From Streptomyces sp. Tu6071 (GTDB lineage Bacteria; Actinomycetota; Actinomycetes; Streptomycetales; Streptomycetaceae), in the NCBI RefSeq assembly GCF_000213055.1, contig NZ_CM001165.1, positions 496,001 to 560,000 on the forward strand: 64,000 nt of DNA, written 5' to 3'. This document shows positions 53,689 through 62,390 of the stretch, one piece after another. The translations under genes and the position numbers were made by a program. The first letter of the stretch is position 1, and every line of letters starts with the position of its first letter. Under the pieces are notes generated by a model. It did not search any database. It was not told the origin of the DNA and saw nothing but the letters and a program-made list of their open reading frames with translations.

Positions 53689-54693
53689 ATGTTCTCCGTG
53701 CTCGACCGCTCCCGTGTGCGCGAGGGGCACTCGGCGGGCGAGGCCCTGCGCGACACGGTCGCCCTCGCCCGGGAGGCGGAGGCGCTCGGGTACCACCGCT
53801 TCTGGGTCGCCGAGCACCACGGGGTGCCCGGTGTCGCCGGAGCGGCCCCGCTCGTGCTCGCGACGGCCGTGGCGGGGGCGACGGAGCGGATCAGGGTCGG
53901 CACGGGCGGCGTCATGCTGCCCAATCACCGGCCGTTCGTCGTGGCCGAGCAGTTCGGGGTCCTCGCGGGCCTGCACCCGGGCCGCGCCGACCTCGGTCTC
54001 GGCCGCTCGGTCGGCTTCACCAACGAGGTGCGGCGCGCGCTCGGGCACGACAAGGAGGACGCGGCCCTGGAGCGCTTCGGCGCCCAGCTCGCGGAGCTGC
54101 GCGGCTGGTTCGACGGCACGCAGTCCACCTATCCGGGCGTGCGCGCGGTCACCGCCGAGGGCCTGCGCCCGCCGTTCTTCGTCCTCGCCACCGGCCGGGG
54201 CGCGGGCCTCGCCGCGCGTGCCGGGCTGCCGCTCGTGATCGCGGCGGTACGGGGCGAGGACGAGCTGCTGCGCGCGCTCGACGCCTACCGGGCGGATTTC
54301 CGCCCCTCGCCGGGGAACCCGGACCCGTACGTCGTCCTCTCCGGGACGGTCGCCGTCGCCGGGACGACGGAGGAGGCGCGGCGGCTGCTCCTCCCCGAGG
54401 CGTACGCCTCGATGTGGTCCCGCACCCGGGGTGTCTTCCCTCCGCTCCTCCCGGCCGAGGAGGTCGCGCGGCGGACGCTGGGCGAGCGGGAGCGCCCGCT
54501 CTACGAGGACGCGCTGCGCGGGCACGTCGCCGGCACCGAGGAGGAGGTCGCGGCGGAGCTGGAGCGGCTGCTGAGCCGTACGGGCGCCGACGAGTACCTC
54601 GTGACGACGAGCACGTACGACCGCGCCGCGCTCGTCGATTCGTACCGGAGGCTGGCCCGGCTGACCGGGCTCGCGGGGCGAACCGGACAATAG
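53689..54693 (+). CDS. LLM-class flavin-dependent oxidoreductase
   Basis: A 334-residue luciferase-like monooxygenase of the MsnO8 type: SVLDRSRVREGHSAGEALRD, LGYHRFWVAEHHGVPGVAGA, TERIRVGTGGVMLPNHRPFV and AEQFGVLAGLHPGRADLGLG. It uses reduced FMN or F420 in a TIM barrel, and the family includes alkanal, sulfonate and unassigned oxidoreductases. The start is uncertain: the ATG at 53689 fits family length, and an in-frame GTG eight codons earlier has no better ribosome binding site. Substrate unknown. Confidence 0.87.
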   Translation: MFSVLDRSRVREGHSAGEALRDTVALAREAEALGYHRFWVAEHHGVPGVAGAAPLVLATAVAGATERIRVGTGGVMLPNHRPFVVAEQFGVLAGLHPGRADLGLGRSVGFTNEVRRALGHDKEDAALERFGAQLAELRGWFDGTQSTYPGVRAVTAEGLRPPFFVLATGRGAGLAARAGLPLVIAAVRGEDELLRALDAYRADFRPSPGNPDPYVVLSGTVAVAGTTEEARRLLLPEAYASMWSRTRGVFPPLLPAEEVARRTLGERERPLYEDALRGHVAGTEEEVAAELERLLSRTGADEYLVTTSTYDRAALVDSYRRLARLTGLAGRTGQ

Positions 54694-54797
54694 ACCCCGG
54701 TGCCCCCGGCCATGCGGGGCAGGAGGGGTGCCAGACGTGTCGCGCGCGGGGGTCTACCGTGGGCGGCCAGGACACGGGGGAGAAGTGAGGAGTGAGG

Positions 54798-56126
54798 ATG
54801 GACAGCCGTACGGCCCTGGTGGAGGACCTCCTTGAGCGGTTCCCCGGGGTACCGAGGGAAGCGGTCTTCAAGGAGGACCTGCTGCGCGGCGGCGTGGCCT
54901 TCGACAAGTCGGCGCTGAGCGACAACGAGTCGGGCGAGGTCAAACCGAAGTCGTACTTCATCTTCTCCTTCGACCACGGGACGCTCCCGGAGCTGGGCGA
55001 GGCCGCGCTGCGCCGCCCGCCCGAGGAGATCGTCCTCACCGGCGGCCCCTACGACCTGCGCCGCACCGTCGTCTCCGTGCGCGTGAACCCGGCCTCGCCC
55101 TACCGGGTCGCCGCCGACGAGGACGGGATGCTCGCGCTGTTCCTCGACGGCAAGCGGATCGCGGACGTGGGCGTGCCGCCGATGCCGGAGTACTACAAGC
55201 ACAAGCTCTCGAACGGCAAGTCGGTGATGGAGGTCGCGCCCACGATCCAGTGGGGCTACCTGATCTATCTCACCGTGTTCAGGGTCTGCCAGTACTTCGG
55301 TGCCAAGGAGGAGTGCCAGTACTGCGACATCAACCACAACTGGCGCCAGCACAAGGCGGCGGGCCGCCCCTACACCGGCGTGAAGGACGTGGACGAGGTC
55401 CTGGAGGCGCTGGAGATCATCGACAAGTACGACACGGGCAAGACGTCCACCGCCTACACGCTCACCGGCGGCGCGATCACCTCGAAGGTCGCCGGGCGCG
55501 ACGAGGCGGACTTCTACGGGCACTACGCGAAGGCGATCGAGGAGCGCTTCCCCGGCCGCTGGATCGGCAAGGTCGTCGCGCAGGCGCTGCCCAAGGACGA
55601 CGTCCAGCGCTTCAAGGACTACGGGGTGCAGATCTACCACCCCAACTTCGAGGTGTGGGACCGGCGGCTCTTCGAGCTGTACTGCCCCGGCAAGGAGCGC
55701 TACGTCGGCCGCGACGAGTGGCACAAGCGCATCCTGGACTCGGCCGAGATCTTCGGCGCGCGCAACGTCATCCCGAACTTCGTCGCGGGCGTCGAGATGG
55801 CCGAGCCCTTCGGCTTCACGACCGTGGACGAGGCGATCGCGTCGACGACCGAGGGTCTGCGCTTCTTCATGTCGCACGGGATCACGCCGCGCTTCACGAC
55901 GTGGTGCCCGGAGCCGACCACGCCGCTCGGCAAGACGAACCCGGGCGGGGCGCCGCTGGAGTACCACATCCGGCTGCTCCAGGCGTACCGGGCGACGATG
56001 GAGGAGTACGGGCTCTCCTCGCCCCCCGGCTACGGCCCTGCGGGCGCGGGCAACGCCGTCTTCTCGGTCAGCTCCTTCATGGACAGCCTCGACCCGAACA
56101 GTTCGGTGGCGCCGAGCGTCGTGTGA
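54798..56126 (+). CDS. radical SAM protein with a CX8CX2C cluster motif
   Basis: A 442-residue radical SAM enzyme. The cluster-binding cysteines are C164, C173 and C176 in VCQYFGAKEECQYCDINHN, a CX8CX2C spacing instead of the standard CX3CX2C. Before it lies an unassigned N-terminal domain of about 150 residues (EIVLTGGPYDLRRTVVSVRV). After it come barrel features: YTLTGGAITSKVAGRDEADF, then VQIYHPNFEVWDRRLFEL, and FVAGVEMAEPFGFTTVDEAI. No auxiliary-cluster cysteine motif was seen. The ATG follows GAGGAG. The gene stands alone and ends at a strong terminator. Reaction unknown. Confidence 0.85.
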   Translation: MDSRTALVEDLLERFPGVPREAVFKEDLLRGGVAFDKSALSDNESGEVKPKSYFIFSFDHGTLPELGEAALRRPPEEIVLTGGPYDLRRTVVSVRVNPASPYRVAADEDGMLALFLDGKRIADVGVPPMPEYYKHKLSNGKSVMEVAPTIQWGYLIYLTVFRVCQYFGAKEECQYCDINHNWRQHKAAGRPYTGVKDVDEVLEALEIIDKYDTGKTSTAYTLTGGAITSKVAGRDEADFYGHYAKAIEERFPGRWIGKVVAQALPKDDVQRFKDYGVQIYHPNFEVWDRRLFELYCPGKERYVGRDEWHKRILDSAEIFGARNVIPNFVAGVEMAEPFGFTTVDEAIASTTEGLRFFMSHGITPRFTTWCPEPTTPLGKTNPGGAPLEYHIRLLQAYRATMEEYGLSSPPGYGPAGAGNAVFSVSSFMDSLDPNSSVAPSVV

Positions 56127-56150
56127 CGCCCGCGCTCCCCTGACGGCCCG

Positions 56151-56188
56151 CGAAGGCCCTCGTACCGCCGCCGGTACGGGGGCCTTCG
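56151..56188 (+). terminator. hairpin after the radical SAM gene
   Basis: CGAAGGCCC and GGGCCTTCG form the outer stem and CGTACCG/CGGTACG the inner stem, nearly perfect over 17 bp, 24 bases past the stop. Confidence 0.8.
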
Positions 56189-56410
56189 GCGTACTCCGGA
56201 ACAAGCGCCCCACCGCAAGCCGTCTCGCAAGAACTGCGCAAGCAAGCGCATTCAGCCGACAGACACATGAAAAAGCTCACGCCCGTGTCTTGTGCGCCGT
56301 CGGCTGACGGGCCTTAATGTGTCCGGAGCTTCCGGCGCACGTCTCCTCCCCCCATACGCACGCGGCTGCTCCCGCTTCCCGTGGTGCCCCATGGTTCGAG
56401 AGGAACGCCC
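56189..56410 (+). promoter_or_regulatory. promoter region of the secreted beta-helix enzyme with phased and nested repeats
   Basis: CGCAAG occurs at 56214, 56226 and 56237, phased at 12 and 11 bases. It is followed by nested inverted repeats: TCAGCCGAC (56252-56260) with GTCGGCTGA (56299-56307), and directly inside them AGACAC with GTGTCT. This dense signal precedes a gene for a secreted carbohydrate-active protein and looks like a regulated promoter or structured leader. Confidence 0.5.
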
Positions 56411-58453
56411 GTGATCAACAGGCACGCCGCGCACGCCGTCCGCCGCAGACCCGCCCTGCTCGCCGCCCTGACCGCCGCCGCGCTCGGCGCCGGGCTCCTG
56501 AGCGCGGCCCCCGCCCTCGCCTCGGAGCCCGCGAGCGCGGGTCCCGCCGTCACCCGCGCGGGACTCGACCCCTCGCTCGTCGCCGGGCGCGGCGCCCGCG
56601 TCGGCTTCGCCGAGCAGGAGGCCGAGCACGCCGCGACCGACGGGACCGTGCTCGGGCCCGACCGCACCCCGTACCAGCTCCCCTCCGAGGCGAGCGGCCG
56701 TTCCGCCGTGAAGCTGACGCCCGGCCAGTACGTCGAGTTCACGCTGCCGAAGGACGCCAACGCGCTCACCGTGCGCTACAGCATCCCCGACGCGCCGCAG
56801 GGCGGCGGGATCACGGCGCCGCTCGACGTGTCCGTGGGCGGGAAGAAGCGCGCCACGATGACGCTGACCTCGCGGTACGCGTGGCTCTACAACCAGTACC
56901 CCTTCTCGAACGACCCGCAGGGCGACCTCCTGCACGCCGACTGGTGGACCACCGAGTGCGACTGCGTACCGGCCGCCACGACGCCCGCGCCGTCCTTCGA
57001 CAAGCCCTTCCGGCCCAGCCACTTCTACGACGAGCAGCGGCTCCGCCTCGACCGCGCGTACCGCGCCGGCGAGAAGGTGCGGCTCACCGTGCCGCGCGGC
57101 AGCGGCGCCGCGTGGACCGCGATCGACCTGCTCGACTCCGAGAGGATCGCCGCGCCCGAGGTGCGGCTCCTCTCCGCGAACGTCCTCGCCTTCGGCGCCG
57201 ACCCGACGGGCCGCAAGGACTCGGCGGCGGCGATCGAGCGCGCCATCGCCTTCGCCAGGCGCGCCCACCTGAAGGTCTATCTGCCGCCGGGGACGTACCA
57301 GGTCAACCGGCACATCGTCGTGGACGACGTCACCGTCGAGGGCGCGGGAAGCTGGTACACGGTCCTCAAGGGCAAGGAGGTCGCGCTCGACGAGCCCGCC
57401 GCCGACGGCTCGACGCACACGGGCGTCGGCCTCTACGGCAAGTCCGCCGAGGACGGCGGCTCCAGGAACGTGCACCTCTCCGGGTTCGCGATCGAGGGCG
57501 ACGTCAGGGAGCGCGTCGACACCGACCAGGTCAACGCGATCGGCGGCGCCATGAGCGACTCGACGATCAGCGGCCTCTACCTGCACCACACCAAGGTCGG
57601 CCTGTGGTTCGACGGACCGATGCGGAACACACGGGTCACGGACACGGTCATCGCCGACCAGATCGCCGACGGCATCAACTTCCACACCGGCGTCCGCGAC
57701 TCCCTCGTCCGCGACGTCTTCGTCCGCAACTCGGGCGACGACGGGCTCGCGATGTGGGCCGACAAGACGCAGAACAGCGGCAACACCTTCGACCACAACA
57801 CCGTCCAGTCCCCCGTCCTCGCCAACGCCATCGCGATCTACGGCGGCGAGAACACCACGGTGAGCGACAACCTCGTCGCCGACCCGGTCCGCGAGGGCAG
57901 CGGCCTGCACGCGGGCTCCCGCTTCGGCGCCGAGCCCTTCACGGGCCGTCTCGACTTCCGCGACAACACGACCGTCCGCGCCGGGACGCTCGACCTCAAC
58001 TGGAAGATCGGCCTCGGCGCCATCTGGTTCTACGCGCTCGACCGCGACATCGACGCGGACATCCGCGTCACGGGCGACCACTACCTCGACAGCACCTACA
58101 ACGCGATCATGCTGGTCAGCGACTACGGCGTGAAGGACAAGGTCAAGCTGGAGGGCCTGAAGTTCAAGGACGTGCGCGTCGACGGCACGGGCACCTCGGT
58201 GCTCAGCGCGCGCGTCGCCGGCTCCGCCTCCTTCGAGAACGTGGACGCGCGGAACGTGGGCGCGGTCGGCGTCAACAACTGCGGTTCCTTCAACTTCCCC
58301 GCGACGGGCTCCGAGTTCACCGTCAAGGACCTCGGCGGCAACGACGGCGGCGGCACGACCGGCCCGTGGCTCGCCCCGTGGGAGCTGCCCAACACGCTCA
58401 CGTGCGACGACCGGCCGCCGGTGGTCGCACCGCCCGCGCCGCAGCCGTGGTGA
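56411..58453 (+). CDS. secreted right-handed beta-helix protein (GH87/polysaccharide-degrading type)
   Basis: A 680-residue exported protein. A Sec or Tat-like signal has RRRPALLAALTAAALGAGLL and cleavage after ALA in SAAPALASEP. An N-terminal beta-sandwich, CBM-like domain (about 60-250) precedes a parallel beta-helix that starts with FGADPTGRKDSAAAIERAIA and KVYLPPGTYQVNRHIVVDDV. The likely catalytic acid pair is in VRNSGDDGLAMWAD. The architecture resembles mycodextranases/alpha-1,3-glucanases of GH87. The GTG start is the first with a signal peptide. Exact substrate unproven. Confidence 0.75.
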   Translation: MINRHAAHAVRRRPALLAALTAAALGAGLLSAAPALASEPASAGPAVTRAGLDPSLVAGRGARVGFAEQEAEHAATDGTVLGPDRTPYQLPSEASGRSAVKLTPGQYVEFTLPKDANALTVRYSIPDAPQGGGITAPLDVSVGGKKRATMTLTSRYAWLYNQYPFSNDPQGDLLHADWWTTECDCVPAATTPAPSFDKPFRPSHFYDEQRLRLDRAYRAGEKVRLTVPRGSGAAWTAIDLLDSERIAAPEVRLLSANVLAFGADPTGRKDSAAAIERAIAFARRAHLKVYLPPGTYQVNRHIVVDDVTVEGAGSWYTVLKGKEVALDEPAADGSTHTGVGLYGKSAEDGGSRNVHLSGFAIEGDVRERVDTDQVNAIGGAMSDSTISGLYLHHTKVGLWFDGPMRNTRVTDTVIADQIADGINFHTGVRDSLVRDVFVRNSGDDGLAMWADKTQNSGNTFDHNTVQSPVLANAIAIYGGENTTVSDNLVADPVREGSGLHAGSRFGAEPFTGRLDFRDNTTVRAGTLDLNWKIGLGAIWFYALDRDIDADIRVTGDHYLDSTYNAIMLVSDYGVKDKVKLEGLKFKDVRVDGTGTSVLSARVAGSASFENVDARNVGAVGVNNCGSFNFPATGSEFTVKDLGGNDGGGTTGPWLAPWELPNTLTCDDRPPVVAPPAPQPW

Positions 58454-58535
58454 CGCGGTGCGCCGCATGAGGCGACGCACCGTGTGAGGCGACGCACCGT
58501 GTGACGCGGCCCGTCGCGTGAGGCGGCCCGCTGGG
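58451..58535. repeat. five 17-base tandem repeats beginning at the stop codon
   Basis: Units of 17 bases start at 58451, 58468, 58485, 58502 and 58519. Units 2 and 3 are identical (TGAGGCGACGCACCGTG), the others diverged (TGACGCGGTGCGCCGCA, TGACGCGGCCCGTCGCG, TGAGGCGGCCCGCTGGG). The TGA that opens unit 1 is the stop codon of the beta-helix gene. As 17 is not divisible by 3, the array is not protein-coding. Confidence 0.8.
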
Positions 58536-58697
58536 TGGAGGGCGGGCGCCGAGATCCAGGTGCCGACCGGGACGGCCAAGGCCCGGTCGGCACCTTCTCG
58601 CGTACGGCCGCTCCCCCGTACCCGCCCCGACCCGCTCCCGGCCCCCTCCTCCCGCCCCGGACCTGCGGGGACTCCCCCGGCTGCCTACGATCGCCCT

Positions 58698-61100
58698 ATG
58701 GAGAGCCCCCACGATCCCTACGTCCGGGTGCGCGGCGCGCGCGAGAACAATCTGCGGGACGTCGATGTCGACGTGCCGCGCGACGTCCTCGCCGTCTTCA
58801 CCGGCGTCTCGGGCTCGGGGAAGTCCTCGCTCGCCTTCGGGACGATCTACGCCGAGGCCCAGCGCCGCTACTTCGAGTCCGTCGCCCCGTACGCCAGACG
58901 GCTCATCCACCAGGTGGGCGCCCCGCACGTCGGCGAGATCACCGGGCTCCCGCCCGCCGTCTCGCTCCAGCAGCGCCGCTCGGCCGGTTCCTCGCGCTCC
59001 TCGGTCGGCACCGTCACCACGATCTCCAACCTGCTCCGCATGCTCTGGTCGCGCGCCGGGACCTACCCCGAGGGCGCGGAGCGGCTCGACTCGGACTCCT
59101 TCTCGCCCAATACGGCCGTGGGCGCCTGCCCCGCGTGCCACGGCCTCGGCCGCGTGCACCGCACGACCGAGGAACTGCTCGTCCCCGACCCCTCCCTCAC
59201 GATCCGCGAGGGCGCGATCGCCGCGTGGCCGGGTGCCTGGCAGGGCAAGAACCTGCGGGACGTGCTCGACGCGCTCGGCTACGACGTGGACCGGCCGTGG
59301 CGGGAGCTGGACCCGGCGGACCGCGAGTGGATCCTCTTCACCGAGGAGACACCGACCGTCACCGTCGAGCCGGTCCGCGAGGCGGGGCGCGTGCAGCGCC
59401 CGTACCAGGGCACGTACCAGAGCGCGCGCCGCTACGTCCTGAAGACCTTCGCCGACTCCAAGAGCGACGCGCTGCGTGCCAAGGCGGCGCGCTTCCTCGC
59501 GAGCGAGCCGTGCCCCGTCTGCCACGGGACGCGGCTCAAGCCGGAGGCCCTCGCCGTGACCTTCGCGGGGCGGACGATCGCCGAGACGGTCCGGCTGCCG
59601 CTCACCGCGCTCGCCGCGATGCTGCGCGAGGCGGGCGGCGGGAACACGGCACGCGTGCTCGTCGAGGACCTGCTCCCGCGCGTCGAGACGGTCATCGGCC
59701 TCGGCCTCGGCTACCTCTCGCTCGACCGCGCCACCCCGACGCTCTCGGCCGGCGAACTGCAGCGCCTGCGCCTCGCGAGTCAGCTCCGCTCGGGGCTCTT
59801 CGGTGTCGTGTACGTGCTCGACGAGCCCTCCGCGGGGCTGCACCCCGCCGACACGGAGGCGCTGCTCGACGTCCTGCACGGGCTCAAGCAGGCCGGGAAC
59901 TCGGTCTTCGTCGTCGAGCACCACCTCACGGTCATGCGGCACGCCGACTGGCTCGTGGACGTCGGCCCCGGGGCCGGGGAGCACGGCGGCGAGGTGCTGC
60001 ACAGCGGGCCCGTGGGCGGGCTCCAGGAAGTCACCGCCTCGGTGACGCGGGACTACCTCTTCGGCGGCCCGCGCCCGCGCCTGGCGCCGCCGCGCGAGCC
60101 CACCGGGTGGGTCCGCCTGCGCGGAGTGCGCAAGCACAACATCGAGGGCGTCGACGTCCGCGTGCCGCTCGGCGTGCTCACCGCCGTGACCGGGGTCTCG
60201 GGCTCGGGCAAGTCGACGCTCGTCCCCGACGTCCTCGCGGGCGCGCTCGACGCGCGGGCACGCGGTGCGGACTCGGGCCCGGAGGCGCCGTACACGGCGC
60301 TCGAAGGGGCGGAGGGCGTCCAGCGCGTCGTACGGGTCGACCAGCGCCCCATCGGCCGGACGCCCCGCTCCAACCTGGCCACGTACACGGGCCTCTTCGA
60401 CACCGTGCGGAAGGTCTTCGCGGCGACGGACGAGGCGAAGGCGCGCGGGTACGGGGCGGGGCGGTTCTCGTTCAACAACAGCGGGGGGCGCTGCGAGACG
60501 TGCCAGGGCGAGGGCTTCGTCTCGGTCGAACTCCTCTTCCTGCCCAGCACCTACGCGCCCTGCCCGGACTGCCACGGGGCCCGCTACAACCCGGACACGC
60601 TCGCCGTGCGCTACCGGGGCAGGAACATCGCGGACGTCCTCGGCCTGACGGTCGAGTCCGCCGCGGACTTCTTCGCGGACGTCCCCGCCGTCGCGCGCAG
60701 CCTGCGCACGCTCCTCGACGTCGGCCTCGGCTACCTGCGCCTCGGCCAGCCGGCCACGGAATTGTCGGGCGGCGAGGCCCAGCGCATCAAGCTCGCGACC
60801 GAGTTGCAGCGCGTCCACCGCGGCCACACCGCCTACATCCTCGACGAGCCCACGACGGGCCTGCACCCCGCCGACGTCGACGTGCTGCTCCGCCAGCTCA
60901 ACCGCCTCGTCGACGCGGGCGACACGGTCGTGGTCGTCGAGCACGACATGGCGGTCGTCGCCTCGGCGGACTGGGTCGTCGACCTCGGTCCGGGCGGCGG
61001 CGACCGGGGCGGCCACCTCGTCGCGGAGGGCCGTCCCGAGGACGTGGCGAAGGCGGAGGGGAGCAGGACGGCCGCGTACCTGCGCGCCGCGCTGGGGTGA
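58698..61100 (+). CDS. class II UvrA-like excision ATPase (UvrA2 / drug-resistance type)
   Basis: An 800-residue UvrA homologue. Two Walker A motifs ([20 protein letters not shown] and [15 protein letters not shown]), two signatures ([13 protein letters not shown] and [13 protein letters not shown]) and zinc-finger pairs CPACHG, CPVCHG, CETCQG and CPDCHG are present. It is shorter than housekeeping UvrA (about 950) because the UvrB-binding domain is reduced or missing, the mark of class II UvrA. Members include UvrA2 of Deinococcus and DrrC-type self-resistance proteins to DNA-binding drugs. The ATG at 58698 starts family similarity. Confidence 0.9.
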   Translation: MESPHDPYVRVRGARENNLRDVDVDVPRDVLAVFTGVSGSGKSSLAFGTIYAEAQRRYFESVAPYARRLIHQVGAPHVGEITGLPPAVSLQQRRSAGSSRSSVGTVTTISNLLRMLWSRAGTYPEGAERLDSDSFSPNTAVGACPACHGLGRVHRTTEELLVPDPSLTIREGAIAAWPGAWQGKNLRDVLDALGYDVDRPWRELDPADREWILFTEETPTVTVEPVREAGRVQRPYQGTYQSARRYVLKTFADSKSDALRAKAARFLASEPCPVCHGTRLKPEALAVTFAGRTIAETVRLPLTALAAMLREAGGGNTARVLVEDLLPRVETVIGLGLGYLSLDRATPTLSAGELQRLRLASQLRSGLFGVVYVLDEPSAGLHPADTEALLDVLHGLKQAGNSVFVVEHHLTVMRHADWLVDVGPGAGEHGGEVLHSGPVGGLQEVTASVTRDYLFGGPRPRLAPPREPTGWVRLRGVRKHNIEGVDVRVPLGVLTAVTGVSGSGKSTLVPDVLAGALDARARGADSGPEAPYTALEGAEGVQRVVRVDQRPIGRTPRSNLATYTGLFDTVRKVFAATDEAKARGYGAGRFSFNNSGGRCETCQGEGFVSVELLFLPSTYAPCPDCHGARYNPDTLAVRYRGRNIADVLGLTVESAADFFADVPAVARSLRTLLDVGLGYLRLGQPATELSGGEAQRIKLATELQRVHRGHTAYILDEPTTGLHPADVDVLLRQLNRLVDAGDTVVVVEHDMAVVASADWVVDLGPGGGDRGGHLVAEGRPEDVAKAEGSRTAAYLRAALG

Positions 61101-61109
61101 GGGCGCGGC

Positions 61110-61139
61110 CCGCCCCCTGACGATCCTCGATCGGGGCGG
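61110..61139 (+). terminator. hairpin after the UvrA-like gene
   Basis: CCGCCCC and GGGGCGG are 16 bases apart, starting 10 bases past the stop. A weak candidate. Confidence 0.45.
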
Positions 61140-61255
61140 TCGGACGCGGCGCCGGAGGGGAGCCGGTTTTGCCGTCCCGGCAAGTCCGCTTGGCCCCCGC
61201 GCGACCTGGGCGAATGCTCGGAGGTGTCCGATCCGCGCGTCTCCCGGAGGTTCCC

Positions 61256-62230
61256 GTGACCGCTCCCGTTCCGCCCGCCCGCCACCGCCTGCTCGCACTC
61301 CCCGGAGGGCGGGTGCACGTGGTCGAGCAGGGCGAGGGTCCGCTCGTGCTGCTGCTCCACGGCTTCCCCGAGTCGTTGCACGCGTGGCGGCACCAGTTGC
61401 CGGTGCTCGCCGCCGCCGGGTACCGCGCCGTCGCCGTGGAAGCGCGGGGGTACGGACGCTCCTCGCGCCCCGGGGACACCGAGGCTTACCGGGCCGTCGC
61501 ACTGGTCGGTGAACTCGTGTCGCTCGTCCGGGCCTTGGGCGAGGAGCGGGCGGTGCTCGCCGGGCACGACTGGGGCGCCACGCTCGCCGGGCAGGCCGGG
61601 CTGCTGCGCCCCGAGATGTTCTCGGCGATCGCGCTGCTCGGCGTCCCGTACACCCCGCCGGGCGGGCCCCGCCCTTCGGAGGTCTTCGCCGCGATGGGCG
61701 GCGAGGAGGAGTTCTACGTGCCGTTCCTCCAGCGCCCCGGCGTCGCCGAGGCCGAGATGGAGCAGGACGTACGGGGCTGGCTCGCCGGGTTCTACACGAC
61801 GCTCTCCGGGCGGAGCGGCGTCGTGCCGCCCGGCCCGTTCTTCGTGCCGCGCGGGCACGCGATGCGGGAGCGCTTCGTGGACGGGCCGCTGCCCTCGTGG
61901 CTGAGCGAGGAAGAACTCGACGTGTACGCCGCGGAGTTCGAGCGCACCGGGTTCGGGGGCGCGCTCGCGCGCTACCGCGTGATGGACCGGGACTGGGAAG
62001 ACCTCGCGGCCTGGGAGGGCGAACCGCTGCGGCAGCCCTCGCTCTTCCTCGCGGGCCGCGAGGACGCCTCGCTCGCCTGGCTCTCCGAGGCCGTGGACGC
62101 CTTCCCCCGCACCCTGCCGGGGCTCAGGGGCACCCACCTTCTGGACGACTGCGGGCACTGGGTGCAGCAGGAGCGGCCCGACGAGGTCGGCGCGCTGCTC
62201 GTGGAGTGGCTGGCCGGTCTGGACCGGTGA
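61256..62230 (+). CDS. alpha/beta hydrolase (epoxide hydrolase type)
   Basis: A 324-residue epoxide hydrolase-like enzyme. It has the oxyanion motif [16 protein letters not shown], nucleophile D105 in [12 protein letters not shown], cap-domain tyrosines and catalytic H301 in [15 protein letters not shown], so the triad is intact, in contrast to the hydrolase near 14.4 kb. GTG start with GGAGG 6 bases before it. Likely detoxification or catabolism of epoxides; substrate unknown. Confidence 0.9.
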   Translation: MTAPVPPARHRLLALPGGRVHVVEQGEGPLVLLLHGFPESLHAWRHQLPVLAAAGYRAVAVEARGYGRSSRPGDTEAYRAVALVGELVSLVRALGEERAVLAGHDWGATLAGQAGLLRPEMFSAIALLGVPYTPPGGPRPSEVFAAMGGEEEFYVPFLQRPGVAEAEMEQDVRGWLAGFYTTLSGRSGVVPPGPFFVPRGHAMRERFVDGPLPSWLSEEELDVYAAEFERTGFGGALARYRVMDRDWEDLAAWEGEPLRQPSLFLAGREDASLAWLSEAVDAFPRTLPGLRGTHLLDDCGHWVQQERPDEVGALLVEWLAGLDR

Positions 62231-62390
62231 CCGAGGACCCGTGACGGCCCGCATGGCAAGCGTTTTCTGCCCGTGCCGTCCGGGCCATTGACCTCGTCCC
62301 GCCCATCGCTTTTCATGACAGGGCCGCCGCCTTCCGTACGCGCGCCGCTCCCCCGGCGCGCCGCCCGCCCCTGTCCGAGGAGTCCCCGGC

